DNA of 64,000 nucleotides from Pantoea sp. Mb-10 (GCF_021272205.1 NZ_JAJSDX010000007.1:162768-226767); one strand, 5' to 3'; shown: positions 19,193 to 28,552, numbered from the stretch's first letter. A program made the numbers and translations. Notes: generated by a model from the sequence alone, not told the origin.

Positions 19193-20209
19193 ATGACGAT
19201 TCACGAATTTCAGCCTCACGCGGCTGCACCTGCGGGAAACAGCAACCTGCTTTTAGATGTCAAAGATTTGCGCGTCACGTTTAGCACCCACGACGGCGAT
19301 GTCACGGCGGTTAACGATCTCAACTTCTCGCTGCATACCGGTCAAACCTTGGGGATTGTGGGCGAATCCGGTTCAGGTAAATCGCAGACCGCGTTTGCGC
19401 TGATGGGGCTGCTGGCCAAAAACGGGCGTATTGGCGGCTCGGCAAAATTCAACGGACAGGAGATCCTTAATCTGCCCGAGAATAAGCTCAACAAACTGCG
19501 TGCCGAGCAGATAGCCATGATTTTCCAGGACCCGATGACGTCGCTTAATCCCTATATGCGGGTGGGCGAACAGCTGATGGAAGTGCTTAAGCTGCACAAG
19601 GGCATGAACAGCGCGCAGGCATTTGAAGAGTCGGTGCGCATGCTGGATGCGGTGAAAATGCCAGAGGCGCGTAAGCGCATGAAGATGTTTCCCCATGAAT
19701 TTTCTGGCGGTATGCGCCAGCGCGTAATGATCGCGATGGCGCTGCTGTGTCGGCCCAAGCTGTTGATTGCGGACGAACCGACTACCGCGCTGGATGTGAC
19801 GGTACAGGCGCAGATCATGACGCTGCTGAACGAGCTCAAGCGCGAGTTCAACACCGCGATCATCATGATTACACACGATCTGGGCGTGGTTGCCGGTATC
19901 TGTGACAAAGTCCTGGTGATGTACGCCGGGCGCACCATGGAGTATGGCGGCGCGCGCGATGTGTTTTACCAGCCTGCGCATCCGTACTCCATCGGCTTGC
20001 TGAATGCCGTGCCGCGCCTGGATGCGGAAGGCGAATCGCTGACCACCATTCCTGGCAATCCGCCCAACCTGCTGCGGCTGCCACAGGGCTGTCCGTTCCA
20101 GCCGCGCTGCGCCTATGCCATGGATATTTGTGCAAAATCACCGCCGCTGGAGCCGTTTGCGGAAGGCCGCCTGCGCGCCTGCTTTAAGCCGGTGGAGGAA
20201 CTCGTATGA
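19193..20209 (+). CDS. oppD: oligopeptide ABC transporter ATPase OppD
   Basis: A 338-aa ATP-binding subunit. Walker A GESGSGKS with K63, signature SGGMRQR, Walker B LLIADEP and the H-loop THDLG are all intact. The C-terminal oligopeptide-transporter extension carries cysteines (CPFQPRC...C...C) that in this family can bind an Fe-S cluster. The last 4 bp overlap the oppF start (ATGA), indicating translational coupling. Confidence 0.95.
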   Translation: MTIHEFQPHAAAPAGNSNLLLDVKDLRVTFSTHDGDVTAVNDLNFSLHTGQTLGIVGESGSGKSQTAFALMGLLAKNGRIGGSAKFNGQEILNLPENKLNKLRAEQIAMIFQDPMTSLNPYMRVGEQLMEVLKLHKGMNSAQAFEESVRMLDAVKMPEARKRMKMFPHEFSGGMRQRVMIAMALLCRPKLLIADEPTTALDVTVQAQIMTLLNELKREFNTAIIMITHDLGVVAGICDKVLVMYAGRTMEYGGARDVFYQPAHPYSIGLLNAVPRLDAEGESLTTIPGNPPNLLRLPQGCPFQPRCAYAMDICAKSPPLEPFAEGRLRACFKPVEELV

Positions 20210-21210
20210 GCACCGTAATTGAAGAGAAAAAAGTGCTGTTAGAGATTGCCGATCTCAAAGTGCATTTTGATATCAAAGACGGCAAACAGTGGTTTTGGCA
20301 GCCACCCAAAACCTTGAAAGCCGTGGACGGCGTAAGCCTGCGTCTCTATGAGGGCGAAACGCTCGGGGTGGTAGGCGAATCCGGGTGCGGTAAATCGACG
20401 CTGGCGCGCGCCATCATTGGCTTAGTAAAAGCCACCGAAGGCCGTGTCGCCTGGCTGGGACGCGACCTGTTAGGGCAAAGCGCGGAAGAGTGGCGCAAAG
20501 CGCGCAGCGACATTCAGATGATCTTTCAAGATCCGCTGGCCTCGCTGAACCCGCGCATGACCATTGGTGACATCATTGCCGAGCCGCTGCGCACCTACTA
20601 TCCCAAAATGCCGCAGGGGGACGTCAAAGAGAAGGTGAAAGCCATGATGATGAAGGTCGGCTTACTGCCCAACCTCATCAACCGCTACCCGCACGAATTC
20701 TCGGGTGGCCAGTGCCAGCGTATTGGCATCGCGCGTGCGCTGATCCTTGAACCCAAGCTGATTATCTGTGATGAACCGGTCTCCGCGCTGGATGTCTCAA
20801 TCCAGGCGCAGGTGGTAAACCTGCTACAAAAACTGCAGCGTGAAATGGGGCTGTCACTGATCTTTATCGCGCACGACTTGGCGGTGGTGAAGCATATCTC
20901 CGATCGCGTGCTGGTGATGTACCTTGGGCACGCCGTGGAGTTGGGCACCTACGATGCGGTGTATAACAACCCGCAGCATCCTTATACTCGCGCGCTGATG
21001 TCGGCCGTGCCGATTCCCGATCCGGATCTGGAAAAAAACAAACAGATTCAACTGTTGGAAGGGGAGTTACCGTCGCCGATCAACCCGCCGTCGGGCTGTG
21101 TATTCCGCACGCGCTGTCCGATTGCGGGGCCAGAGTGTGCCAAAACGCGCCCTCTGCTGGAGGGCAGCTTCCGCCACGCGGTTTCCTGCCTGAAGGTGGA
21201 TCCGCTCTAA
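20206..21210 (+). CDS. oppF: oligopeptide ABC transporter ATPase OppF
   Basis: A 334-aa ATP-binding subunit, heterodimer partner of OppD. Walker A GESGCGKS (K63), signature SGGQCQR, Walker B LIICDEPVSALD and the switch His in FIAHDLAV are present. The C-terminal extension has CVFRTRCPIAGPEC, the family cysteine cluster. Last gene of the operon, followed by a terminator. Confidence 0.95.
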   Translation: MSTVIEEKKVLLEIADLKVHFDIKDGKQWFWQPPKTLKAVDGVSLRLYEGETLGVVGESGCGKSTLARAIIGLVKATEGRVAWLGRDLLGQSAEEWRKARSDIQMIFQDPLASLNPRMTIGDIIAEPLRTYYPKMPQGDVKEKVKAMMMKVGLLPNLINRYPHEFSGGQCQRIGIARALILEPKLIICDEPVSALDVSIQAQVVNLLQKLQREMGLSLIFIAHDLAVVKHISDRVLVMYLGHAVELGTYDAVYNNPQHPYTRALMSAVPIPDPDLEKNKQIQLLEGELPSPINPPSGCVFRTRCPIAGPECAKTRPLLEGSFRHAVSCLKVDPL

Positions 21211-21223
21211 GCGCAAAATGACA

Positions 21224-21251
21224 ACGCCGGGCAGAGGCCCGGCGTTTTTTT
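21224..21251 (+). terminator. terminator of the opp operon
   Basis: Stem cgccggg/cccggcg with a short loop (about 21225-21244), followed by eight T's, between oppF and the convergent yciU. Confidence 0.9.
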
Positions 21252-21269
21252 TCGCGTAGTGGTAGTGGT

Positions 21270-21593
21270 TTATTCACGCCACAGAATATGGCACAGCTTG
21301 TGGTCTTTCTCACGACACAGCAGCACGCGCGCGAACACATCGGTAATCGGTTCGCCATCAGCTTCACCTAAGCCAATTACCACTTCTGCAAAAAAGTCTG
21401 GGTTGATATCAAAGTCGACGTGTTCATTCCAGTCTTCTGAAGGATCGAACAGCTCTGCACCGCCGCGCTCTTCAAACTGTAAATTGAACAGAATGATGTC
21501 CGCCGGATCGAGATTATCCCCTGCCAGCTCAAGAAAAATATCGTAAGCCTGCTCCAGCGTTTCATCTTCTGTTAGGCGATTATTTAAATCCAT
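21270..21593 (-). CDS. yciU: DUF440 acidic protein YciU
   Basis: A 107-aa, strongly acidic protein of the UPF0263/HI1450 family, which has been described as a double-stranded DNA mimic. The start at 21593 ([17 protein letters not shown]) is chosen because the open frame upstream shows no family similarity and E. coli YciU is 109 aa. Acid-rich blocks [16 protein letters not shown] and the ending [14 protein letters not shown] are typical. Lies just downstream of clsA on the same strand. Confidence 0.92.
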   Translation of the reverse strand: MDLNNRLTEDETLEQAYDIFLELAGDNLDPADIILFNLQFEERGGAELFDPSEDWNEHVDFDINPDFFAEVVIGLGEADGEPITDVFARVLLCREKDHKLCHILWRE

Positions 21594-21636
21594 GACGTTT
21601 CCCGTGTGCCTTGAGGCGCTAATATTTCCGCTCGTT

Positions 21637-23097
21637 TTACAGTAAAGGGCTAAAGAAGTAAAACAGTCGTTCGACGATGCGCTGCCACCAGGCACGTTTA
21701 GACCAGCGCGTTCCATCCAGCAGGCGCGAACGGGCGATATAGTCATCCTGTACCGTGGCCAGGTCACTGCCAAATCCATCATCGTCAACCACCAGCGTGA
21801 TTTCAAAGTTGAGCCACAGACTGCGCATATCAAGGTTTACCGTGCCCACTAAACTGAGCTGACCGTCCACCAGCACGCTTTTCGTGTGAAGCAGGCCATC
21901 CTCGAACTGATAAATTTTCACGCCGGCCTCAAGCAGTTCGGTGAAAAATGCCCGACTGGCCCAGCGCACCAGGAGCGAGTCATTGTGGCGCGGCACGATA
22001 ATACTGACTTCAACGCCGCGCAGCGCGGCGGTGCAGATAGCATGCAGAAGATCATCACTGGGTACGAAGTAGGGCGTGGTCATGATGAGCTGATGCCGCG
22101 CGGAGTAAACGGCGGTGAGCAACGCCTGATGGATCATATCTTCCGGGAAACCGGGGCCCGAGGCGATCACTTGAATGGTATGACCGCTCTCTTGCTCAAA
22201 CGGCATGATGTTGGCGTCTGGCGCGGGCGGTAGTATCCGTTTTCCGGTTTCAATCTCCCAGTCGCAGGCGTAAACGATCCCCATGGTGGTGGCGACCGGT
22301 CCCTCCATGCGCGCCATCAAATCGACCCATTGCCCCACGCCCGCATCTTGTTTGAAGAAACGGGGATCCACCAGGTTCATGCTGCCGGTATAGGCGATGT
22401 AATTGTCAATCAGCACCACTTTGCGGTGCTGACGCAAATCCATGCGCCGCAGGAAAACGCGCAGCAGACTCACCTGCAGCGCTTCTACCACATCGATACC
22501 GGCATTGCGCATCATCGTGGGCCACTGGCTGCGAAAGAAGGTAACGCTGCCTGCCGAGTCAAGCATCAGGCGACAGTGCACACCGCGTCGCGAAGCGGCC
22601 ATGAGTGACTCGGCAACGTCGTCTGCCAGGCCGCCTGGCTGCCAGATGTAAAACACCATCTCGATATTATGGCGAGCCAGCTGAATGTCGCGGATCAGCG
22701 CGTGCATGACATCGTCGGTGCTGGTCAGGAGCTGAAGCTGATTGCCTTTGACCCCCGCGATGCCCTGACGGTGCCGACAGAGGTCGAACAGCGAGCGGGC
22801 CACGTCGCTGTGTTCTGTGGCAAAAATGTGGCGACACTGGCGGAGTTCGCTCAGCCATTTCGCGGTGGAAGGCCACATGGTGCGGGCGCGCTCAGCGCGC
22901 CGTTTGCCGAGGTGCAGCTCCCCGAAAGAGAGATACGCGATGATGCCCACCAGCGGCAGAATATAGATGATCAGCAGCCAAGCCATGGCAGAGGTCACTG
23001 CGCGCCGTTTCATCAGGATACGCAGCGTCACGCCCGCAATCAGCAACCAGTAGCCGAAGAGCAGCAACCAGCTGATAAGCGTATAAAATGTGGTCAT
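21637..23097 (-). CDS. clsA: cardiolipin synthase A
   Basis: Condenses two phosphatidylglycerols to cardiolipin and glycerol at the inner membrane. The 486-aa protein (same length as E. coli ClsA) has two N-terminal membrane segments (about 3-25 and 36-58) followed by two phospholipase D domains. HKD motifs are intact: H224/K226/D231 in HRKVVLID and the second in HTKSVLVD near residue 404. Confidence 0.95.
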   Translation of the reverse strand: MTTFYTLISWLLLFGYWLLIAGVTLRILMKRRAVTSAMAWLLIIYILPLVGIIAYLSFGELHLGKRRAERARTMWPSTAKWLSELRQCRHIFATEHSDVARSLFDLCRHRQGIAGVKGNQLQLLTSTDDVMHALIRDIQLARHNIEMVFYIWQPGGLADDVAESLMAASRRGVHCRLMLDSAGSVTFFRSQWPTMMRNAGIDVVEALQVSLLRVFLRRMDLRQHRKVVLIDNYIAYTGSMNLVDPRFFKQDAGVGQWVDLMARMEGPVATTMGIVYACDWEIETGKRILPPAPDANIMPFEQESGHTIQVIASGPGFPEDMIHQALLTAVYSARHQLIMTTPYFVPSDDLLHAICTAALRGVEVSIIVPRHNDSLLVRWASRAFFTELLEAGVKIYQFEDGLLHTKSVLVDGQLSLVGTVNLDMRSLWLNFEITLVVDDDGFGSDLATVQDDYIARSRLLDGTRWSKRAWWQRIVERLFYFFSPLL

Positions 23098-23260
23098 TCA
23101 GTGGACATCCTGTTCGCGCTTAGATGTGCGAAGTTTACGTGCTGGCGCAGGGTAGGGAAACCTTTTATCCCGCATCGCGCTTCGATGACGCTTTTCGATT
23201 GGGGATTTGCTAACAGATCTTTATAATGCCAGCCGAGTTTAGCCTGTTCAGGAGAGAGTG

Positions 23261-23434
23261 ATGAGACGAAGCCGAAATGAAGTGGCGCGCTGGAGAATGT
23301 TACGTCAGGTGCACCGCCGGCGATCGCGCTGGTTAGAGGGGCAATCTCGACGATATAAGCGTATCCATGCCATTCGTCACCAAGTCGCGCAGCATCATCG
23401 TCGCTCAATTCTCTTTATTACGCAGAACCTGTAG
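23261..23434 (+). CDS. yciY: small basic protein YciY
   Basis: A 57-aa ORF starting MRRSRNEVARWRML, closely matching E. coli YciY (57 aa, MRRSR...WRM...SRWLEGQSRR). It is very rich in arginine and histidine; function unknown. A strong SD (aggagag) lies 8 nt before the ATG. It is divergent from clsA and convergent with the small membrane-peptide gene at 23445. Confidence 0.85.
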   Translation: MRRSRNEVARWRMLRQVHRRRSRWLEGQSRRYKRIHAIRHQVAQHHRRSILFITQNL

Positions 23435-23444
23435 CGCCGGGCAA

Positions 23445-23618
23445 TCAATGGGGGCTGCGGAGCATCAGCACGATGTTGATGGTCTGCAGCGCGGCGGCCA
23501 GCACGATGAGCATAACCACGTGCTGGCGGCGAGCGCGCCAACCTTGCTGCCGCCATAGCCAAACTGCTCGGCCAATCAGCGCCAGCGCGGCGATCAGCAA
23601 GCAGAGCGACAGCCACAT
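23445..23618 (-). CDS. 57-aa predicted two-helix membrane peptide, coupled to yciI
   Basis: ORF starting MWLSLCLLIAALALIG and ending MLRSPH. Two hydrophobic stretches (about residues 2-18 and 35-52) flank a basic loop (WRQQGWRARRQH), so both ends would face the periplasm by the positive-inside rule. The ATG comes one nucleotide after the yciI stop codon (tga-t-atg), which strongly suggests translational coupling. I recognise no named family. The kch gene found near here in E. coli is absent. An overlapping frame on the same strand (to 23395) is Arg/Ala-rich and lacks these features. Confidence 0.65.
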   Translation of the reverse strand: MWLSLCLLIAALALIGRAVWLWRQQGWRARRQHVVMLIVLAAALQTINIVLMLRSPH

Positions 23619-23619
23619 A

Positions 23620-23916
23620 TCAAAATACGCGCTTGAACGGTTTTACCGAGACTTTCTCGTACACGCCAGCGGCGATGTAAGGGTCGTCATTGGCCCACGA
23701 CTGGGCGGTCTCCAGTGACGTAAATTCCGCGATAATCACCGAACCGGTAAATCCCGCCGGGCCAGGATCGTTGCTGTCAACAGCCGGCAGTGGGCCTGCA
23801 GCAATCAAACGACCTTCGTCCTGCAGCAGTTGCAGACGGGCAAGATGCGCCGGGCGCACAGAATTGCGTTTTTCCAGAGAATCTGCGGTATCTTCCGCGT
23901 AGATAACATACAGCAC
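23620..23916 (-). CDS. yciI: YciI family protein
   Basis: A 98-aa protein of the YciI/YCII superfamily, with a ferredoxin-like fold resembling dehydrochlorinase active sites. The start is taken as a GTG at 23916 ([17 protein letters not shown]), which gives the E. coli length and has ggag about 10 nt upstream; the frame is open further but without similarity. The conserved [15 protein letters not shown] loop is present. Function unknown. Divergent from tonB. Confidence 0.9.
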   Translation of the reverse strand: MLYVIYAEDTADSLEKRNSVRPAHLARLQLLQDEGRLIAAGPLPAVDSNDPGPAGFTGSVIIAEFTSLETAQSWANDDPYIAAGVYEKVSVKPFKRVF

Positions 23917-24058
23917 GATGGGGGCACTCCCGTTTGACTTGCCGAAATTGCGGAACACGTTAAGGGATCGCCAATCAGAGTGCAAACGAAAGATAAGCGC
24001 GTATGAAGAAAGCGCAACTGCGGTTAAAGCGCCGCGTTAGCGGCCATTGCATCGTCAG

Positions 24059-24088
24059 TTGAAACTGATTGCTATTTGCATTTAAAAT
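24059..24088 (+). promoter_or_regulatory. tonB promoter with probable Fur site
   Basis: TTGAAA (24059-24064), 18-bp spacer and TAAAAT (24083-24088). The spacer gattgctatttgcattta is the same as in E. coli tonB, where a Fur box overlaps this promoter. Iron repression is therefore likely. Confidence 0.65.
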
Positions 24089-24117
24089 CGCGGCTTCACT
24101 CAATGAAAATGACTGAT

Positions 24118-24861
24118 ATGACGACGTTGACCACGCCATTTCCTGCTCGAACGCCTGTTTCAATGCTGCTTTCCGTCGCGCTTCACGGCGCGGTGATTGC
24201 AGGCATACTGTACGCTTCGTTTCATCAGACCATTGAGGTGCCTAACGCGTCGCAGCCTATTACGGTAACGATGGTTGCACCGGAGGTTCAGCCAGCGCCT
24301 GCGCCCGTTGCGCCCGCGCCGCAGCCAGAGCCGCAACCGCAGCCCGAACCCGAACCGCAGGTCACGCCTGAACCGCCTAAAGCGGAGCCGGTTCCTATAC
24401 CTAAACCGGAACCCAAGCCGAAACCTAAACCCAAGCCCAAGCCCGAAAAGAAAGCGGAGCCAAAGCCACATAAAACGGTAAAGCCGCAGCCGCAGGCTAA
24501 TCCGTTTAAACAGGATACGCCTGCACCGCAGTCGCGTCCTGCGACGGCGCCGAAAGCAACCCCGTCGCCAACGCCGACCCCAGCGGTATCAGAAGGGCCA
24601 AAAGCCATCGCGGTAAGTAAACCGGCTTATCCAGCGCGGGCGATGGCGCTGCGCATTGAAGGCAAGGTGCGGGTTAAGTTTGACGTTGACAGCGAAGGGC
24701 GCGTAGACAACATCGAGGTGCTCTCTGCTACGCCGCCGAATATGTTTGAGCGTGAGGTTAAAAGTGCCATGAAAAAGTGGCGCTATCAGTCGGGGCATCC
24801 GGGCAGCGGATTGACCATGAATATTGTTTTCCGCCTGAATGGCGGGGCGAATATCGAATAA
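24118..24861 (+). CDS. tonB: energy-transducing protein TonB
   Basis: Couples the proton-motive force (through ExbB/ExbD) to outer-membrane siderophore and B12 receptors. The start MTTLTTPFPARTPVSM at 24118 gives 247 aa and aligns with the E. coli start; ATGs at 24103 and 24109 are alternatives. The N-terminal anchor helix carries the SxxxH motif (SVALHGAV). A proline-rich periplasm-spanning region follows (about 50-155) with Glu-Pro and Lys-Pro repeats, then the C-terminal receptor-binding domain with YPARAMALRIEGKV and W.Y near KKWRYQ. Confidence 0.93.
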   Translation: MTTLTTPFPARTPVSMLLSVALHGAVIAGILYASFHQTIEVPNASQPITVTMVAPEVQPAPAPVAPAPQPEPQPQPEPEPQVTPEPPKAEPVPIPKPEPKPKPKPKPKPEKKAEPKPHKTVKPQPQANPFKQDTPAPQSRPATAPKATPSPTPTPAVSEGPKAIAVSKPAYPARAMALRIEGKVRVKFDVDSEGRVDNIEVLSATPPNMFEREVKSAMKKWRYQSGHPGSGLTMNIVFRLNGGANIE

Positions 24862-24873
24862 GTTGACGTTAAA

Positions 24874-24899
24874 AAGCGGCCGATGGCCGCTTTTTTGCG
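24874..24899. terminator. bidirectional terminator tonB/yciA
   Basis: aaaagcggcc-gat-ggccgctttt stem-loop followed by T's, between convergent tonB and yciA. Confidence 0.9.
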
Positions 24900-24904
24900 A
24901 GATC

Positions 24905-25321
24905 TTAATGGGAAAGGTTGGCTTTACCGGCCGGTAAGGAACGTGATTTACCGGTATGGTCCACCGCGACATACACAAATACCGCCTCGGTGGCGCAATA
25001 GGTTTGTCCGATAGGCTCAGATGACACTTTCTTGATCCACACTTGCACATTAATGGTCATTGAGCTGTTACCGGTTTTCAGGCAGTGCGCATGGCAGCTC
25101 ACCACATCTCCCACTGCCACCGGTTTCAGGAACGTCATGCCATCCACGCGCACGGTTACAACGCGTCCCTCGGCGATCTCCTTCGCCATAATCGCGCCGC
25201 CCATGTCCATTTGTGACATCAACCAGCCGCCAAAAATATCACCGTTGGCATTGGTATCGGCTGGCATCGCCAGCGTGCGTAAAACCATTTCGCCTTGCGG
25301 CAGCTTGTGTTTTTCGTCCAT
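24905..25321 (-). CDS. yciA: acyl-CoA thioesterase YciA
   Basis: A 138-aa hot-dog-fold acyl-CoA thioesterase hydrolysing short to long acyl-CoAs. The motif NANGDIFGGWLMSQMD near residues 24-39 supplies the catalytic Asp, followed by the GRVVTVRVDGMTF strand. Slightly longer than E. coli YciA (132 aa) at the C-terminus. It leads the yciC-yciB-yciA minus-strand cluster on its downstream side. Confidence 0.94.
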   Translation of the reverse strand: MDEKHKLPQGEMVLRTLAMPADTNANGDIFGGWLMSQMDMGGAIMAKEIAEGRVVTVRVDGMTFLKPVAVGDVVSCHAHCLKTGNSSMTINVQVWIKKVSSEPIGQTYCATEAVFVYVAVDHTGKSRSLPAGKANLSH

Positions 25322-25373
25322 CGCTCAATTCTTTTGCAGGTGAGAAGAAACCCGAACGCGTCGGGCCGAAGCC

Positions 25374-25913
25374 TTATTTTTGTTCTTGCGGCGGCATGTT
25401 CCGCCAGATGTAAACGCCGCTGACCAGCGTAAACAGCAGCGTCAGACCGGTGAGACCAAACACTTTGAAGTTAACCCAGACATCCTGCGGCATCCAAAAC
25501 GCCACGTAGATGTTCGCCAGGCCACAGACGAAAAAGAAGGCTGCCCACGCCACGTTAAGGCGACGCCACACGTGAGACGGCAACTGTAACTCTTTACCGA
25601 GCATGGTCTGGATCAGCGGCTGTTTCATAAACCATTGGCTGTAGAGCAGCGCCACTGCAAACAGCGAGTAGATCACCGTGACTTTCCACTTAATGAACTC
25701 TGCATTGCGTAACGCCCAAGTGAGCGTGCCAAACACGGCAACCAGCACAAAAGTGAAAATGGTCATTTTTTCTAACTTACGATACAGCAGCCAGCTCGCG
25801 ATCAGCGCCAGACCTGTCGCTACTACCAGTGCACCGGAAGCAACATAGATGTCGTAAAGCTTGTAAAAAATGAAGAAAACCACCAAGGGAAGAAAATCAA
25901 GTAACTGCTTCAT
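25374..25913 (-). CDS. yciB: septation-associated inner-membrane protein YciB
   Basis: A 179-aa protein of the IspZ/YciB family with five hydrophobic segments; linked in E. coli to cell-envelope integrity, with a partner role alongside DcrB/ZipA. The start at 25913 ([14 protein letters not shown]) gives exactly the E. coli length; the open frame extends upstream but reads through intergenic DNA. 52 bp before yciA on the same strand. Confidence 0.94.
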   Translation of the reverse strand: MKQLLDFLPLVVFFIFYKLYDIYVASGALVVATGLALIASWLLYRKLEKMTIFTFVLVAVFGTLTWALRNAEFIKWKVTVIYSLFAVALLYSQWFMKQPLIQTMLGKELQLPSHVWRRLNVAWAAFFFVCGLANIYVAFWMPQDVWVNFKVFGLTGLTLLFTLVSGVYIWRNMPPQEQK

Positions 25914-25972
25914 AGCATTTCCAGTCGGGACAGGAGCATTCAGTAAAGGCGCCCGGTTGAGCGCCTTAGCGA

Positions 25973-26707
25973 TTAACGTACCAGCATATAGAGCCGGTAC
26001 AAATAGATAATGAGCAGCGCGGAGATCAAATTCCCTACCGCGTTCATCACGACCGAGGCGATGTTGGCTGGCAGCACCGTGATGCTTGAAATCAGGAACA
26101 ACAACGCGATTTTCGCCAGCAGCCATAGCACGATTGCTGGCGCAATCAGCTTCACGTTCTTCCACGCCAGCCCCATGCTGGCGCGCATTGCGCCAATCAC
26201 GCCTTTTTTCTCACTTACCAGCATCACCGGCGCCAGCGACAGCAGAATCGCGAGGATCACGCCAGGCACCATCAGCACCATAAAGCCCAGCTGGACCAAC
26301 AGCGTAATGAGGAACGTTTGCAGCAGCAGTTTCGGCAGCAGCGGGGCGGAAGCACCGATAGCGCGCAGCGCGCTGACGCGTTGACCGCTGGAGACCAAGG
26401 GGATCAGGCTGAGCATTCCACCCAGCAATAGCGTGTTGCCGATGAGCGCCGCCAGCGTGCCCGCCGCCGAGGCGCGTAACAGGACGCGCTGTTGTTCCGG
26501 CGTCATGCTCTGCACCAAATCAAACAGGGACGTCGCGCTATCGTCTGTCTGGCCAAGCAGCGAGAGCTGCTCCTGACCCGGCGTTAAGGCATGACCGACA
26601 ATCACCGTGATGAATGATGTCAGAAGCGCCATCAGCACAAGGGTAACGAGCTGGTGGCGGAAGAAATTTCCTGTGTCACGGTATAACGAACTTGCCGTGA
26701 TAGACAT
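25973..26707 (-). CDS. yciC: UPF0259 membrane protein YciC
   Basis: A 244-aa polytopic inner-membrane protein (about six hydrophobic segments) of the UPF0259 family, function unknown. Starts [19 protein letters not shown], matching the E. coli family start, with SD aggag before the ATG. First gene of the yciC-yciB-yciA cluster; 27 bp separate it from the end of the YkgJ-like gene. Confidence 0.92.
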   Translation of the reverse strand: MSITASSLYRDTGNFFRHQLVTLVLMALLTSFITVIVGHALTPGQEQLSLLGQTDDSATSLFDLVQSMTPEQQRVLLRASAAGTLAALIGNTLLLGGMLSLIPLVSSGQRVSALRAIGASAPLLPKLLLQTFLITLLVQLGFMVLMVPGVILAILLSLAPVMLVSEKKGVIGAMRASMGLAWKNVKLIAPAIVLWLLAKIALLFLISSITVLPANIASVVMNAVGNLISALLIIYLYRLYMLVR

Positions 26708-26734
26708 GTACTCTCCTTGAAGAAACCGGGTGAA

Positions 26735-27151
26735 TTAACCCGGCGATTGTACATGGTCTACGGGCGAGCTGGCACCTGAAAAGCCATAACTTTCTGTCAT
26801 CTCAGGTAAAGAAGGCGTAAAAAGCGGCGGCAGACCGTGACGGGCGCGGGCGCGGTCACAGGCATCGTTCGGCACGCCTTGCTCACCGGACATGGCAAAC
26901 TCTCGGCACGGTGATGGGCGCTGGTCATAGACTCCGCACGAGACGCAGCCGCCGATTTCGCCCTGTAGCGCGACACAGCGTGGCTGACGGTCATTGGTCC
27001 CGCGCATGTTGCGCATCAGCAGGCTAAGCGGCTCGGTGAGATCCACCGGCACGCTGCCGCCCGCATCCTCGGCTTCGGCCCAGTAAAAAGAGACGCGAAA
27101 ATGGGCGCAGCAGGCGCCACAGGTCATACAAGGGTTGGTTAATTCGCTCAT
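26735..27151 (-). CDS. YkgJ family cysteine-cluster protein
   Basis: A 138-aa protein with the CxxCxxCC signature near its N-terminus (C8, C11, C14, C15 in CMTCGACC) and further cysteines in RCVALQG and [17 protein letters not shown]. This is the YkgJ/UPF0153 putative zinc- or iron-chelating family. The start MSELTNPC is chosen because it places the motif as in relatives; an upstream in-frame ATG at 27166 is possible. Function unknown. Divergent from ompW with an FNR-like site between them. Confidence 0.85.
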   Translation of the reverse strand: MSELTNPCMTCGACCAHFRVSFYWAEAEDAGGSVPVDLTEPLSLLMRNMRGTNDRQPRCVALQGEIGGCVSCGVYDQRPSPCREFAMSGEQGVPNDACDRARARHGLPPLFTPSLPEMTESYGFSGASSPVDHVQSPG

Positions 27152-27265
27152 CTGATTGCCTGCCACTCCTGGGGCATTGAACCAAAATCACCATCGGGAA
27201 AAGAAAAATAATCACGCCGTGTGATTTGCGCAAGGGAATTTTTAACGGCGCGGAGATAAGCAAAA

Positions 27266-27279
27266 TTGATCTGTGTCAA
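27266..27279. promoter_or_regulatory. FNR-like site upstream of ompW
   Basis: TTGATCTGTGTCAA matches the FNR consensus TTGAT-N4-ATCAA at nine of ten positions. It lies 115 bp before ompW and 115 bp before the YkgJ-like gene. E. coli ompW is known to be FNR-activated, so ompW is the likely target. Confidence 0.65.
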
Positions 27280-27393
27280 TGCATTGTTTTTTAAGGAGTT
27301 AATTTTATATTTGCCGCGTGATCTTTGCCAGTGAATGGCGTAAAACCTTTGCCGCAAACACCCTGCCACCTGAATGTTGCCAAAGGAGTAAGA

Positions 27394-28026
27394 ATGAAAC
27401 TGGGAAAAGCGGCGCTGTTGTTGGCCCTGACCATTCCGCAAGGGGTACTGGCCCACCAAGCGGGGGATGTTTTTATGCGTGCCGGCAGCGCCACGGTGCG
27501 CCCGACCGAAGGGTCTGACAATGTGCTGGGGATGGGCGGTTTTTCCGTGAGCAACGACACGCAACTCGGCCTGACGTTGACCTGGATGGCCACGGACAAT
27601 GTGGGGGTCGAGTTGCTGGCGGCCACGCCGTTTCGGCACAAAGTGGGCCTTGGTCCTACCGGGAATTTGGCCACGGTACGTCAGCTACCGCCAACGCTGA
27701 TGGCGCAATACTACTTTTTTGACAGCAACAGCGCGGTGCGTCCTTATGTGGGGGTCGGCCTTAACTACACCACATTTTATGATGCAACGTTTAATCAAAC
27801 CGGCAAAGACGCGGGTTTAAGCGATTTGAGCGTAAAGGATTCCTGGGGAGCGGCGGGGCAGGTTGGATTAGATTATCAAATCAACCGCGACTGGATGCTG
27901 AATGCCTCGCTCTGGTACATGGATATCGATACTGACGTGAAATTCAAGGCGGGCGGTGAGCCGCAGACGATTCATACGCGCATTGACCCATGGGTGTTCT
28001 TCTTTGGCGTGGGCTATCGTTTCTGA
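27394..28026 (+). CDS. ompW: outer membrane protein OmpW
   Basis: A 210-aa eight-stranded beta-barrel with a hydrophobic channel, linked to uptake of small hydrophobic molecules and to colicin S4 reception in E. coli. The start at 27394 has a strong SD (aaggag); the frame upstream is spurious. The signal peptide is cleaved after VLA (about residue 20), giving mature HQAGDVFMRAGSATVRPTEG, very like E. coli. The C-terminus ends in a barrel-type YRF. Confidence 0.95.
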   Translation: MKLGKAALLLALTIPQGVLAHQAGDVFMRAGSATVRPTEGSDNVLGMGGFSVSNDTQLGLTLTWMATDNVGVELLAATPFRHKVGLGPTGNLATVRQLPPTLMAQYYFFDSNSAVRPYVGVGLNYTTFYDATFNQTGKDAGLSDLSVKDSWGAAGQVGLDYQINRDWMLNASLWYMDIDTDVKFKAGGEPQTIHTRIDPWVFFFGVGYRF

Positions 28027-28079
28027 TGGCCACGCTCGTATCGGGGGCGCTGGGCCGCCCGATACGAGGCGTAACGGAG

Positions 28080-28394
28080 TTATTTGATTTGCATATTGTT
28101 AACAACGGCACGTACGCCCGGCACGCTGCGCGTCACGGCCACGGCGCGGTTAGCCATCTGCGGTGAACTCACGAAGCCGCTGAGCTGGACCTTGCCTTTG
28201 AAGGTTTCGACATTGATTTCAGTCGATTTCAACGACTCATCTTTTAATAGCTGTGCTTTAACTTTTGTGGTCACGACGGTGTCATCGATATAACCGCCTG
28301 TGCCTTCTTTGGTGGCCGTTGGTGCACATGCGCTCAAGGTTAGCGCCACCATTGCAGCCATTAAAAAACTTGCAACGACTTTGAAAAACTTCAT
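28080..28394 (-). CDS. BON-domain lipoprotein
   Basis: A 104-aa secreted lipoprotein. The signal sequence ends in the lipobox LSAC with Cys23, followed by a short linker. A single BON domain (about 35-104) has VKAQLLKDESLKSTEINVE and the GKVQLSGFV turn typical of OsmY-like domains. BON domains bind phospholipid surfaces; DolP and OsmY are the known relatives. Residue +2 after Cys is Ala, so outer-membrane sorting is expected. Convergent with ompW; trpA lies behind it. Confidence 0.88.
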   Translation of the reverse strand: MKFFKVVASFLMAAMVALTLSACAPTATKEGTGGYIDDTVVTTKVKAQLLKDESLKSTEINVETFKGKVQLSGFVSSPQMANRAVAVTRSVPGVRAVVNNMQIK

Positions 28395-28514
28395 TGGTTA
28401 TCTCCCTGTCATAGATGATGTTTCACCGCAACGAGACGGTGCAATTAAGTGTGGGCGGTGTCGAGGAAATCAGCAAATGCGCAGAGGAAAAAATCATGAA
28501 GCGCGTGGGAATAA

Positions 28515-28544
28515 CGGCCTCAACCATTGATTAAGAGGAGGCCG
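28515..28544 (-). terminator. possible trp operon terminator
   Basis: GGCCTC/GAGGCC arms (28516-28543) just past the trpA stop codon, with a long loop and the T-poor tail gttatt on the minus strand. A weak candidate only. Confidence 0.35.
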
Positions 28545-28552
28545 GGTGAACG

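Noticed and set aside
23395..23616. 73-codon Arg/Ala-rich minus-strand frame after yciI
   Set aside because: Overlaps the coupled membrane-peptide frame and reads low-complexity sequence; the other frame has better start context and helices.
24160..24471. Arg/Leu-repeat protein antisense to tonB
   Set aside because: Artefact of the Pro-Lys/Pro-Glu repeat codons of TonB read on the other strand.
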